Shown here piece after piece: positions 1 to 7,324 of a stretch of DNA of 10,298 nt. The first letter of the stretch is position 1; every line of letters starts with the position of its first letter. The stretch is from Pseudomonadota bacterium. GTDB lineage: Bacteria; Desulfobacterota; Desulfobulbia; Desulfobulbales; JAGXFP01. Where the stretch lies: NCBI GenBank assembly GCA_030673265.1, contig DAOVJK010000084.1, positions 1 to 10,298 of the forward strand, written 5' to 3'. The position numbers and the translations under genes were made by a program. The notes beneath the pieces were generated by a model, which saw nothing but the letters and a program-made list of their open reading frames with translations, was not told where the DNA came from and searched no databases.

Positions 1-1268
1 GCGACCCGGACCACCGACAGATAATAATAGATGGCGATGGCCGTATTGATTGCCGCCATGATAACCAAAGGCAGATGACCCGCTTTCAGAGCGCCGGCCA
101 GCAGCATAAACTTTCCGATGAAACCAACAAACGGGGGAATACCGGCCAGTGCGAACATGGCAACCGCCAGAATAACAGCCATTAACGGCGCACGCTGAGA
201 AAGGCCGGTTAGATCATCAATCAATAAATTCTCACCATCCTTGGCGACATTGCAAATCACCAGAAAGGCCGCCAGATTCATGACCAGATAACCAATCACA
301 TAATAGATGGAAGTTGCATAACCTGATTCCTTGAACAACAGAATACCAAGCATAATGTAGCCGGCGTGGGCAATCGCAGAAAACCCAAGCATCCTTTTCA
401 GGTCTTTTTGGACAAGGGCCAGGAGATTCCCGTAGAACATCGAGACTACCGCCAAGACCCCTATCAGCGTGCTGACTGTCTGACCATCCGGCAGGTACAA
501 CGCCGCCCCCCGAATGATCAAGGCCACTGCCGCCAATTTCGGCACCGAGGCAATAAAAGCAGTTGTTTCGTTAGAGGCGCCCTGATAGACATCAGGTAGC
601 CAGAAATGGAATGGGACAAGACCAAGTTTAAAGAAAAACCCGGCCAGAACCATGGTTATCCCGACAACAGCCGCCGGTTGAGCGCCGATGTTATGCAATT
701 TCGGCAACAACTCGGCCAGATATGTGGTGCCGCTCAGACCAAAGAGATAACTCATCCCGAAAAGCATGATCCCAGTAGCCATAACTCCGAATATCACATA
801 TTTAGCCGCCGATTCCATCTGGATCCGAACACCTGCCCGATCATCCCGCATCGGCACCAGCAGATAAAGAGCAAAGGAGGACAGTTCCAAGGCCACAAAA
901 AGGGACAGCAGTTCAACGCAGCTGACCACCATCATCAATCCAAGGGTGCTGAGCAGCAGAAACAGGTAATATTCCGGCTTAACTTCTTCGTTGATAGATT
1001 TAAGTTCCTTGCCAAGAAGGACCACAACTCCAAAGCCGATAACGATCAGTAACTTGAAAAGCTGCGAAAACAAATCAATCTTGTAGGCCGAATAGAAAAG
1101 CTCACCTTCACTAAAGAAGGTGAACGAAGTCAGAAGAACGGCACCAACAGCAATTAAACCGGCCCAGAACCTGGCGGTTTTACCACTGCCGTCCAATAAG
1201 GAGACCAGAAACAGAACAAGACTTCCGACCAGCACCCACAATTCGGGGACAAACAACATGAGTTCCAT
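1..1268 (-). CDS. nuoN: NADH-quinone oxidoreductase subunit N (NuoN), 3' end missing
   Basis: This is an antiporter-like, ion-pumping subunit in the proximal membrane arm of complex I. The frame is open from ATG at 1268 to the window edge, giving 422 codons; the family is usually about 480, so roughly the last 60 residues are missing. Reading the minus strand shows the family signatures. Glu128 lies in ALELSSFALYLLV (helix 5), Lys214 in AGFFFKLGLVPFHFWLPDVY (helix 7), Lys244 in SVPKLAAVAL (helix 8), and Lys386 in GFIGKFMLLAGALKAG (helix 12, where NuoN has Lys and NuoM has Glu). The 1268 start is preferred because AAGGTG lies 4 bases upstream; a second in-frame ATG at 1259 is possible. It follows nuoM after 95 bases, the widest gap in the operon. 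The helix 7-8 loop reads GASNETTAF rather than the GAPTPVTAF common in NuoN. Confidence 0.95.
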   Translation of the reverse strand, partial: MELMLFVPELWVLVGSLVLFLVSLLDGSGKTARFWAGLIAVGAVLLTSFTFFSEGELFYSAYKIDLFSQLFKLLIVIGFGVVVLLGKELKSINEEVKPEYYLFLLLSTLGLMMVVSCVELLSLFVALELSSFALYLLVPMRDDRAGVRIQMESAAKYVIFGVMATGIMLFGMSYLFGLSGTTYLAELLPKLHNIGAQPAAVVGITMVLAGFFFKLGLVPFHFWLPDVYQGASNETTAFIASVPKLAAVALIIRGAALYLPDGQTVSTLIGVLAVVSMFYGNLLALVQKDLKRMLGFSAIAHAGYIMLGILLFKESGYATSIYYVIGYLVMNLAAFLVICNVAKDGENLLIDDLTGLSQRAPLMAVILAVAMFALAGIPPFVGFIGKFMLLAGALKAGHLPLVIMAAINTAIAIYYYLSVVRV

Positions 1269-1363
1269 TTTTCACCTTGTCGAATATTTCTTCACTCAGG
1301 GACAGAGACAATTGTCCACAAGCAGAAACTACAGGAACAATCTTTTCTTAAAATTAACCAGAA
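1269..1363. other. nuoM-nuoN intergenic gap, no gene seen
   Basis: These 95 bases are the longest non-coding stretch in the window and hold no plausible reading frame. They contain the 10-base perfect palindrome GACAATTGTC at 1307-1316, and a competing 5-bp stem (1300-1304 with 1313-1317, 8-base loop). Neither is followed by a T run, so I do not call a terminator. I see no convincing -35/-10 pair on the minus strand. It is probably just a loose intercistronic spacer. Confidence 0.5.
1273..1278 (-). promoter_or_regulatory. Ribosome binding site of nuoN
   Basis: On the minus strand the sequence reads AAGGTG, ending 4 bases before ATG at 1268. This favours that start over the in-frame ATG at 1259, which would have 13 bases of spacing. 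Confidence 0.55.
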
Positions 1364-2890
1364 CTAAGGCAACATCAAACTAGCCATAGCGGAGGACGGA
1401 TCCACCGTATTGCTCACCTGGGCGAGCAAATGGCTGACACTGGTATGCATCACCGCCAGAAAAGGCTCCGGCGACAGTCCTATCCAGAATACAAAGACCA
1501 GCAGCGGCGCCAAGGTCAAAATCTCGCGCATGTTCAGATCCAGCAACCCGGTATGACTCGGATTATTGGTGCCTCCCCACACAACTTTCTGCAACATCCG
1601 AAGCATATAGGCCGCAGCCAAGACCGCCCCAGGAATGGCACAAGCAGTCAGGATCTTATATTTTGTAAAGCCGCCGACCAGAATCATGAACTCGCCGACA
1701 AAAGAATTAGTGCCCGGGAAGGCCAACGATGACAGAGAAAAGAAAGCCAGAAAAGTTACATACCAAGGCATGAATTTGCCAACCCCAGCCCCATCAGCCA
1801 ACTCCCGGCTATGGGTTCTCTCATAGATCATGCCGACACAAAGAAACAGAGCACCGGTGGTAACACCATGGTTAATCATCTGTAAAATAGCCCCTTCAAC
1901 ACCATTTTTGTTGAGGAGAAAGATCCCCAGCGTCACAAAACCCATATGACCGACACTGGAATAGGCAATCAATTTCTTCATGTCATGCTGGGCGAGAGCT
2001 GTGAAGCCACCGTAAAGAATCCCCGCCACAGACAGCCACAAAATATATGGCATAAAGGTTATGGTTGCCTCCGGGGTGATCGGCAGACAGAAACGCAGGA
2101 ACCCGTAGGTTCCCATCTTCAACAGGATACTGGCCAGGATAACACTGCCGGCAGTAGGCGCCTCAACGTGGGCGGCAGGCAGCCAGGTATGGAAAGGGAA
2201 CATCGGCACCTTGATGGCGAAGGCCAGGAAAAAAGCCAGGAATACCAGGATCTGGAACAGGTAGGAATACTCATGCCCCATCATCGCCGGAATACTGAAA
2301 GAACCGGTCTGCAGATAGAGGGCGATAATAGCCACCAATAACAAGACCGAGCCGGCCAGGGTATAGAGGAAAAACTTGGTGGAAGCGTAAACCTTGCGAG
2401 GTCCGCCCCAGATCGCGATCATCAGATACATCGGGATCAGCATGGCCTCCCAGAGGACGTAGAACAAGACAAAGTCCAGGGAAACAAAAACCCCGATCAT
2501 CGAAGTCTCCATGATCAACAGGCAGATCATAAACTCCCGAACCCGCTTTTTAATGTAAGACCAGGAGCCAAGCACACAGAGGGGCATGATCAGGGTGGTC
2601 ATCATGACCAGGAGCAGGCTGATCCCGTCAATGCCAAGGGTATAGTTGATGTCCCAGGCCGGAATCCAGGCATGGTGTTCGCCGAACTGATATTTATGCG
2701 TAGTCAGATCAAAACCCAGATAGACAGGAATTGAGCAGGCAGCAGTCAATAAAGTCACCACCAGACTCCAGATCTTGGCAAAATGATCATTATTGAAGAG
2801 GAGCAATACCAACGCCCCGGCTAAAGGCAGAAAGATCAATATGCTCAAGAAGGGTGGAACCCCATCTTTTATTATCAGAAAACCATCCAT
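1364..2890 (-). CDS. nuoM: NADH-quinone oxidoreductase subunit M (NuoM)
   Basis: This is the middle antiporter-like pump subunit of the complex I membrane arm, thought to move one proton per turnover. It has 508 residues, normal for NuoM, with about 14 membrane helices. All key charged residues are visible. Glu148 lies in YVLWEAMLIPMYLMI (helix 5), Lys227 in FAIKVPMFPFHTWLPAAHVE (helix 7), Lys258 in LASILLKMGTYGF (helix 8), and Glu400 in NSFVGEFMIL (helix 12). The helix 12 glutamate is what separates NuoM from NuoL and NuoN. HVEAPTAGSV and AYSSVGHMGFV are also classic for NuoM. The ATG at 2890 has GGGG 6 bases upstream. It begins 22 bases after the longer antiporter subunit ends and stops at TAG 1364. 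There is no sign of damage, and it is expected to be fully functional. Confidence 0.97.
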   Translation of the reverse strand: MDGFLIIKDGVPPFLSILIFLPLAGALVLLLFNNDHFAKIWSLVVTLLTAACSIPVYLGFDLTTHKYQFGEHHAWIPAWDINYTLGIDGISLLLVMMTTLIMPLCVLGSWSYIKKRVREFMICLLIMETSMIGVFVSLDFVLFYVLWEAMLIPMYLMIAIWGGPRKVYASTKFFLYTLAGSVLLLVAIIALYLQTGSFSIPAMMGHEYSYLFQILVFLAFFLAFAIKVPMFPFHTWLPAAHVEAPTAGSVILASILLKMGTYGFLRFCLPITPEATITFMPYILWLSVAGILYGGFTALAQHDMKKLIAYSSVGHMGFVTLGIFLLNKNGVEGAILQMINHGVTTGALFLCVGMIYERTHSRELADGAGVGKFMPWYVTFLAFFSLSSLAFPGTNSFVGEFMILVGGFTKYKILTACAIPGAVLAAAYMLRMLQKVVWGGTNNPSHTGLLDLNMREILTLAPLLVFVFWIGLSPEPFLAVMHTSVSHLLAQVSNTVDPSSAMASLMLP

Positions 2891-2912
2891 TTTTTTCCCC
2901 AGATGACTTGGC

Positions 2913-4715
2913 TTAATTCATCACGTAGACAATTAGAATAACCGCCACCACCGATGCGGCACATAAAAGACCATTCTGTAGCTGACCACTTTGCAACCTG
3001 CGGCCCTGACTACCAACAGACCGGACACTCCGGGCAATACCGTCTACAACCCCGTCGATCACATGCCAATCGAACCACGACCAGAATCTGGCTGCGGTCA
3101 TCAACGGAATCAGGCCAAGATAGCGATAACCCTCATTGACCCCGTTATCAACAGACTGGATCGGCTTGCTGGCCAACCACTGAAAGCCACGACCCCCGAA
3201 ACGGTAGAACCAGTCGAGATCGATACTGATAGTCGGTTCCGGCGCCAGTTTTTTGATCAGCAGGAAAAAGCCGAGGGCCGTAAACAACAGGATCTGCAGA
3301 CTCTCGGAAAGATGATAGGAACCGTAGACAACCTTCGCATAATGTTGGGCCTCTTCCTGAAAGGGCAACATCTTGTAGAGATATGGAAAGTAAATGCCGA
3401 TAAAAATACAGAAAAATGCGGCGATGCCCATGGCCCACTGCATATTGGCTGGCGGATCAGCCGCCTTCTCCCAGGTTTCATTACTGCAGTTGTTCTTGCC
3501 GAACCAGATAAAGTAAGGGACCTTCAGGCCGGTATGGAGGAAGGTACCGGCTGACGCCAGGGTCAACAGAAAAGCGGCCCAATAGAGATGCTCCGAAAAG
3601 CCGGCGGCCACAATCATCGATTTACTGACAAAACCACTGAACAGCGGGAAAGCGGAGATCGACAAGCCCCCGATCAGAGTAAAGACAAAGGTCCGGGGCA
3701 TCTTTTTATAGAGACCGCCCAACTCGCTGAATTTGCTCTCGCCGGTCATATAGAGAACTGAACCACAGCCCATGAACAATAACCCTTTATAAAGGATGTG
3801 GGCAAAGGCGTGGGCCACCGAACCGTTGATGGCCATGGCAGTGCCGATACCAACTCCGGCCACCATATAACCGACCTGACTGACAATATGATAGGCCAAC
3901 AACCGCCGGCAGTCATTTTCAAGGACCGCATAGACCACGCCATAGAGAGCCATAAAGACCCCGAGGGGTATCAGAACCTCCATCCCGGCACAACTGCGGG
4001 CCAAGGCATAGATGGCGGTCTTGGTGGTAAAGGCGCACATGAAAACCGCGCCGGTAACGGTTGCCTCGCCATAGGCGTCAGGCAGCCAGGCATGGAGTGG
4101 CGGCACCGCCGCATTAAGAATAAACCCGATCATAATCAGATAGGTGGCCAGAGACGGATTAGCGACATCCTCCATCAAAGTAAAGGAGATATCGCCGCCG
4201 GTCGCCTGGTAACGAAGGACGATGCCGGCCAACAGCACCAGCCCGCCGAAGGTGTGGACCAAAATGTAGCGATAACCGGTAGCCATTGACTTCGGTCCCC
4301 GCCGGAACCAGATCAAAAATACCGAGGCAAAGGCCATCAGTTCCCAGAAGAGGAAGAGAACCAGATAATCACCGGCGAAGATGACCCCAAGGGAACCGGC
4401 CACATATATCCAGGCGGCGATATGCTGGGCGTCCTCTTCGACGTGCAGACCATAAATGGTACCGATAATGCACATCAGGGTCATGATATAGGCAAAGACC
4501 TTACTCAGGGGGTCAACCTCGCCGAAGGTCAACTGCCAATCCATAAACTGCATGGTGGCATAAGTGCCGGGCTCCATGAAGTACATAAAGCCAAAGGCCA
4601 GACAAGGCACGGCAAGCAGGTAAATCTTGCGCAACGGCCCCCGCTGGATAAAGGGCAGAACCAGAGCGCCGAGAATCAGGATCAGGGCCGGGTGGACCCA
4701 CAAACTACTTATCAT
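2913..4715 (-). CDS. NuoL-position antiporter subunit with a NuoL-like C-terminal tail
   Basis: This 600-residue polytopic protein belongs to the proton-conducting antiporter family (NuoL/MrpD type). Helix 5 carries Glu125 (FLFWELMAFASVF), helix 8 Lys232 (FTTKTAIYALAR), Lys310 lies in HILYKGLLFMGCG, and helix 12 Lys365 in GFVSKSMI. The helix 7 lysine is replaced by Asn201 in ILNAAVPPLHAWLPDAY. This loop, followed by GEATVTGAVF, matches the subfamily usually annotated 'Na+/H+ antiporter subunit D', not classic NuoL. After about 14 helices, residues 508-582 form a predicted long, partly amphipathic segment. It includes VIDGVVDGIARSV and RRLQSGQLQNG and ends in a final hydrophobic helix (583-600). 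NuoL ends in the same way, with lateral helix HL followed by helix 16. The ATG at 4715 has GGGAGG 6 bases upstream and overlaps the small upstream gene by 11 bases. It probably forms the distal part of the membrane arm. I infer it does the job of NuoL; the ion and pumping ability are uncertain. Confidence 0.9.
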   Translation of the reverse strand: MISSLWVHPALILILGALVLPFIQRGPLRKIYLLAVPCLAFGFMYFMEPGTYATMQFMDWQLTFGEVDPLSKVFAYIMTLMCIIGTIYGLHVEEDAQHIAAWIYVAGSLGVIFAGDYLVLFLFWELMAFASVFLIWFRRGPKSMATGYRYILVHTFGGLVLLAGIVLRYQATGGDISFTLMEDVANPSLATYLIMIGFILNAAVPPLHAWLPDAYGEATVTGAVFMCAFTTKTAIYALARSCAGMEVLIPLGVFMALYGVVYAVLENDCRRLLAYHIVSQVGYMVAGVGIGTAMAINGSVAHAFAHILYKGLLFMGCGSVLYMTGESKFSELGGLYKKMPRTFVFTLIGGLSISAFPLFSGFVSKSMIVAAGFSEHLYWAAFLLTLASAGTFLHTGLKVPYFIWFGKNNCSNETWEKAADPPANMQWAMGIAAFFCIFIGIYFPYLYKMLPFQEEAQHYAKVVYGSYHLSESLQILLFTALGFFLLIKKLAPEPTISIDLDWFYRFGGRGFQWLASKPIQSVDNGVNEGYRYLGLIPLMTAARFWSWFDWHVIDGVVDGIARSVRSVGSQGRRLQSGQLQNGLLCAASVVAVILIVYVMN

Positions 4716-4977
4716 AATAATCCTCCCGGTTCATGATGGTGAATTTCCCACCAAACCAGTGGCAATGGCCAAACCATTTGGAAACGATGATGATCAACGC
4801 GCAAGCCCCAAAACCGAAGAGAGACCAGAACAAGGGCCAATGCTCAGGCGCAGTATGGGCATGGTGCTTATCAACAAAGACAAGATCCCAGGCCACCAGC
4901 AAAGCCAGTCCCACGTAGCATAACCAGACCACGATTTTGAGCCGGTCTCGTAAAAAATCAATCAGTTGGACAATCAT
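4705..4977 (-). CDS. Small two-helix membrane protein between two antiporter subunits
   Basis: This 90-residue protein has no function I can name. It has two hydrophobic helices, at about residues 14-34 and 47-66. They are joined by a short His-rich loop (DKHHAHTAPEHW, residues 36-47), and two more histidines (71, 73) follow the second helix. The C-terminus is polar and ends NREDYYDK. I start it at ATG 4977, whose ATGA overlaps the upstream TGA by 4 bases and which has AAGGCGG 7 bases upstream. An in-frame GTG at 5001 would add eight residues but lies inside the upstream gene. The gene overlaps the next by 11 bases, so it is tightly coupled to both antiporter subunits. I infer an accessory subunit that helps pack or assemble the two antiporter modules. 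I recall similar small proteins ending in EDYYD-like tails beside antiporter genes in related bacteria, but have not checked this. It is not recognisable as MrpB, C, E, F or G. Confidence 0.8.
   Translation of the reverse strand: MIVQLIDFLRDRLKIVVWLCYVGLALLVAWDLVFVDKHHAHTAPEHWPLFWSLFGFGACALIIIVSKWFGHCHWFGGKFTIMNREDYYDK
4722..4727 (-). promoter_or_regulatory. Ribosome binding site of the 600-residue antiporter subunit
   Basis: GGGAGG on the minus strand lies 6 bases before ATG 4715. It sits inside the last codons of the small upstream gene, so the ribosome finishing that gene would cover this start. Confidence 0.7.
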
Positions 4978-6452
4978 CCAGTCACCGCCTTGACAAAACA
5001 CATCATAAATTCTGGAAAAATACCAATGAGCACCGAGATAAAAGCCGCCAGCAACAGAGGAATCAGCATGGCCAACGGCGCCTCCTTGATACCGGCAAAC
5101 TTCTCGCCGGCCGGTGGTTTACCGAAAAAGGCCTTAATGGTTACCGGGGCAAAATAGGCAACATTCAACAGGGTACTGGTCAATAGAATCAAAATAATGC
5201 CAATATAATGGGCCTCCATCTGCAGGGCCCCCATCAGTAATTTCCATTTGGTAACGAAACCGGCCACCGGCGGCACCCCGATCATACTTAGAGAAGCAAT
5301 GGCAAAGGCGGCAAAGGTAAAGGGCATGGTCCGCCCCAGACCGGACATCTCGGAGATGTTTTTCTTGTGCGAAGCCACATAAATGGCGCCGGCACAGAAG
5401 AACAGCGTAATTTTGGCGAAGGCGTGATTGGCAATATGGACCAAACCACCCTGGATGCCGCTGGTGGTAAGCAAGGCCACACCAAGGATGATATACGACA
5501 ACTGGCTGACCGTTGAATAGGCCAAGCGGGCCTTCAGGTTGTCCTTACTGAGGGCGATAACTGAAGCGGCCAGGATGGTGAATGAGACAAAATAGGCGGT
5601 GGGAATCCCGAGGTTGAGGGCCTCCATAGTGCTGGTCCCGAACACGTACAGCATCACTCTGGTGGTTGAGAACACCCCGACCTTTACGACGGCGACGGCA
5701 TGCAGCAACGCACTGACCGGAGTCGGCGCCACCATGGCCGAAGGCAGCCAGTTATGGAGGGGCATAATGCCTGATTTTGCAAAGCCCAGCAGGCAGAAGA
5801 CATAGAGCATCGTCACCAGGGCCGAGTTGGCATCAGTCGGGAAAATCCCCGTGTTAATATTATCGGCGAAATCAAGGGTACCGGTCAGCACATAGATCAG
5901 GATCATGGCCGGCAGCAGCAAGCCTTTGGCGGTGGTGGTCAGATAGATGATATACTTGCGGGCGCCGCTATATGACTCCCGATCCTGATGATGAGCAACC
6001 AGCGGGTAGGTACAGATACTGACAATCTCGTAAAAGAGATACATGGTAAAAAGATTGTCGGAGAAGGCCACCCCGATCGCCCCGAACAGGGCCAAGGCAA
6101 AACAGGCGTTAAACCTGGTCTGGGCATGCTCCTGAAGAGCCCGCATATAGCCCATTGAATAAAACACCGCCAGCATCCACAGAAAGGAGGAAACAATGGC
6201 GAAGATCATCGACATGCCATCGGCCCTCAGGGTCACAGTCACGCCGGGCAGGATATTAAAAAGGTTATAGACCAGCCGATTGCCGGCCAGGACATCGGGA
6301 ATCATCGACAGGACAAGACAGAACATGGCTACCGAGGCAACGACCGACACACCTTCCCGCAGGTCGGGATGCTTACCGCACCTCATCACCACCAGCGCAC
6401 CGATAAGCGGCGCCAGCAGGGCATATAAAAGTTTGCATGAGACTATTTCCAT
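4974..6452 (-). CDS. MrpD-like proton/cation antiporter subunit in the nuo operon
   Basis: This 492-residue protein has about 14 membrane helices and belongs to the antiporter-like family shared by Mrp antiporters and complex I. It keeps the full set of charged residues needed for ion translocation. Glu142 lies in YLFYEIVSICTYPLVAH (helix 5), Lys226 in LLGFAKSGIMPLHNWLPSAM (helix 7), Lys257 in LLHAVAVVKVGVF (helix 8), Lys347 in ANHAFAKITLFF, and Lys402 in GFVTKWKLLMGAL (helix 12). VAPTPVSALLHAVAVVK and GFVTKWKLL are closer to MrpD than to NuoL, NuoM or NuoN. It ends after helix 14 and so has no lateral helix. The ATG at 6452 has GAGGGA 8 bases upstream and lies 21 bases after nuoK. It takes the position of nuoL but is too short to be a complete NuoL. 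It is probably an extra pumping module; whether it moves protons or sodium cannot be read from the sequence. Confidence 0.92.
   Translation of the reverse strand: MEIVSCKLLYALLAPLIGALVVMRCGKHPDLREGVSVVASVAMFCLVLSMIPDVLAGNRLVYNLFNILPGVTVTLRADGMSMIFAIVSSFLWMLAVFYSMGYMRALQEHAQTRFNACFALALFGAIGVAFSDNLFTMYLFYEIVSICTYPLVAHHQDRESYSGARKYIIYLTTTAKGLLLPAMILIYVLTGTLDFADNINTGIFPTDANSALVTMLYVFCLLGFAKSGIMPLHNWLPSAMVAPTPVSALLHAVAVVKVGVFSTTRVMLYVFGTSTMEALNLGIPTAYFVSFTILAASVIALSKDNLKARLAYSTVSQLSYIILGVALLTTSGIQGGLVHIANHAFAKITLFFCAGAIYVASHKKNISEMSGLGRTMPFTFAAFAIASLSMIGVPPVAGFVTKWKLLMGALQMEAHYIGIILILLTSTLLNVAYFAPVTIKAFFGKPPAGEKFAGIKEAPLAMLIPLLLAAFISVLIGIFPEFMMCFVKAVTG
4985..4991 (-). promoter_or_regulatory. Ribosome binding site supporting the ATG start of the small membrane protein
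   Basis: AAGGCGG on the minus strand lies 7 bases before ATG 4977. With the ATGA stop/start overlap, it favours that start over the GTG at 5001. Confidence 0.45.
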
Positions 6453-6473
6453 GAGCCAATTCCCTCTATCTGA

Positions 6474-6800
6474 TTAGCCTTGCAGGCCGGCAACATCTTC
6501 AGTATCGATCGACTTGTAATTACGGTAAACAGCAATGATGATGCTGAGAGCGATAGCCGCCTCGGCTGCGGCAATCCCCATAATAAACAGGGTGAATATT
6601 TGCCCGGTAGTCGGGTCCGGGGCCAGAAAACGGCTGAAGGTCATAAAGTTCAACGAAGCGGCCGCCAGAATAAGTTCGGACGAGATCAACATGCCAATCA
6701 AAGTCCGCCGATGCAGCAGGCCATAAATGCCCATGCCGAAAAGGAGAGCGGCGATTACGAGGTAAACTTCCAGGATGTTACTCAAGTTGAGAATATTCAT
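6474..6800 (-). CDS. nuoK: NADH-quinone oxidoreductase subunit K (NuoK)
   Basis: This small three-helix subunit lies between the quinone-site half of the membrane arm and the antiporter modules. It is homologous to MrpC. It has 108 residues, slightly more than the usual 100 or so; the extra length is at the N-terminus. Two buried glutamates essential to proton transfer in the family are present: Glu42 in LISSELILAAASLNF and Glu80 in GIAAAEAAIALSI. They correspond to E. coli Glu36 and Glu72. The ATG at 6800 shares an ATGA overlap with the nuoJ stop and has the strong GGGAGGG 7 bases upstream. There is one copy only, so the extra antiporter subunit is not matched by an extra NuoK in this window. 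Confidence 0.96.
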   Translation of the reverse strand: MNILNLSNILEVYLVIAALLFGMGIYGLLHRRTLIGMLISSELILAAASLNFMTFSRFLAPDPTTGQIFTLFIMGIAAAEAAIALSIIIAVYRNYKSIDTEDVAGLQG

Positions 6801-7324
6801 GACTTATCCCTCCCGGCCCGGGCCAGCACCAGGGAGCCGATAATGGCGAGCAGCAGGACCACGGAGATCAGTTCGAAAACCATGCTGTAGGTGGTAAGCA
6901 GTGAATGGCCAATAGCCTTGACCGAACCGTCATTAATCTTCGCCGCCGCCACGGGCCACATGGTATTTACGCCAAGGATAGCCATCCCCCAGAACAGCAA
7001 AGCCCCGACTCCGAAACTGACGGGAGCGCTGATCGCACTCTGATGGCCAATCCTCTCCTCATCGCCGGGATCGGCCAGCATAATGGCAAAGACGATGGTC
7101 ACACAAACAGCCCCTACGTAGATCAGCATCTCCATAACCGCCACAAAGGGACTGTTCAAATAGTAGTAGAGCCCGGCCAGCCCGACAAAACACAAGGCCA
7201 GCCCGGAAATCGCTCGGGGTAAACGGATCGAATTGATGGCAATCAAGCCACCACTGATCGTAACCGCGACAATGAACAGGAAAAACAGGCCGGCAAGACC
7301 TTCTGCAGTGAACAAAGATATCAT
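6797..7324 (-). CDS. nuoJ: NADH-quinone oxidoreductase subunit J (NuoJ)
   Basis: This is a five-helix membrane subunit of complex I that, with NuoK and NuoH, links quinone chemistry to the pumps. It has 175 residues, within the family range. The diagnostic helix 3 segment AVMEMLIYVGAVCVTIVFA is clear. It contains the glutamate (Glu65) and the Tyr-Val-Gly-Ala stretch where the family has its helix bulge. The last helix has the usual Phe-Glu (residues 150-151) followed by LLLAIIGSLVLA. The ATG at 7324 overlaps the nuoI stop as ATGA, with GAGGAAAG 6 bases upstream. Its own stop overlaps the nuoK start in the same way. Nothing about it is unusual. Confidence 0.95.
   Translation of the reverse strand: MISLFTAEGLAGLFFLFIVAVTISGGLIAINSIRLPRAISGLALCFVGLAGLYYYLNSPFVAVMEMLIYVGAVCVTIVFAIMLADPGDEERIGHQSAISAPVSFGVGALLFWGMAILGVNTMWPVAAAKINDGSVKAIGHSLLTTYSMVFELISVVLLLAIIGSLVLARAGRDKS

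Noticed and set aside
606..1052. Plus-strand reading frame of 148 codons in the first kilobase
   Set aside because: The minus strand here is fully open and encodes NuoN with all its key residues; the plus frame is a His/Gln-rich shadow.
1300..1317. Possible terminator hairpin between nuoM and nuoN
   Set aside because: The stem is only 5 bp with an 8-base loop and no T run follows on the minus strand.
2991..3554. Plus-strand reading frame of 187 codons opposite the 600-residue antiporter gene
   Set aside because: It is an antisense shadow with no recognisable domain, and the opposite strand is clearly coding over its whole length.
4978..5001. A longer small membrane protein starting at GTG 5001
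   Set aside because: The ATG at 4977 gives the classic 4-base stop/start overlap seen at other junctions of this operon, with AAGGCGG at proper spacing.
2913..6452. A complete Mrp sodium/proton antiporter operon inserted in nuo
   Set aside because: Only MrpD-like proteins are present. No MrpA, B, E, F or G is recognisable, and MrpC is represented only by NuoK, so this is a complex I variant and not an inserted Mrp system.
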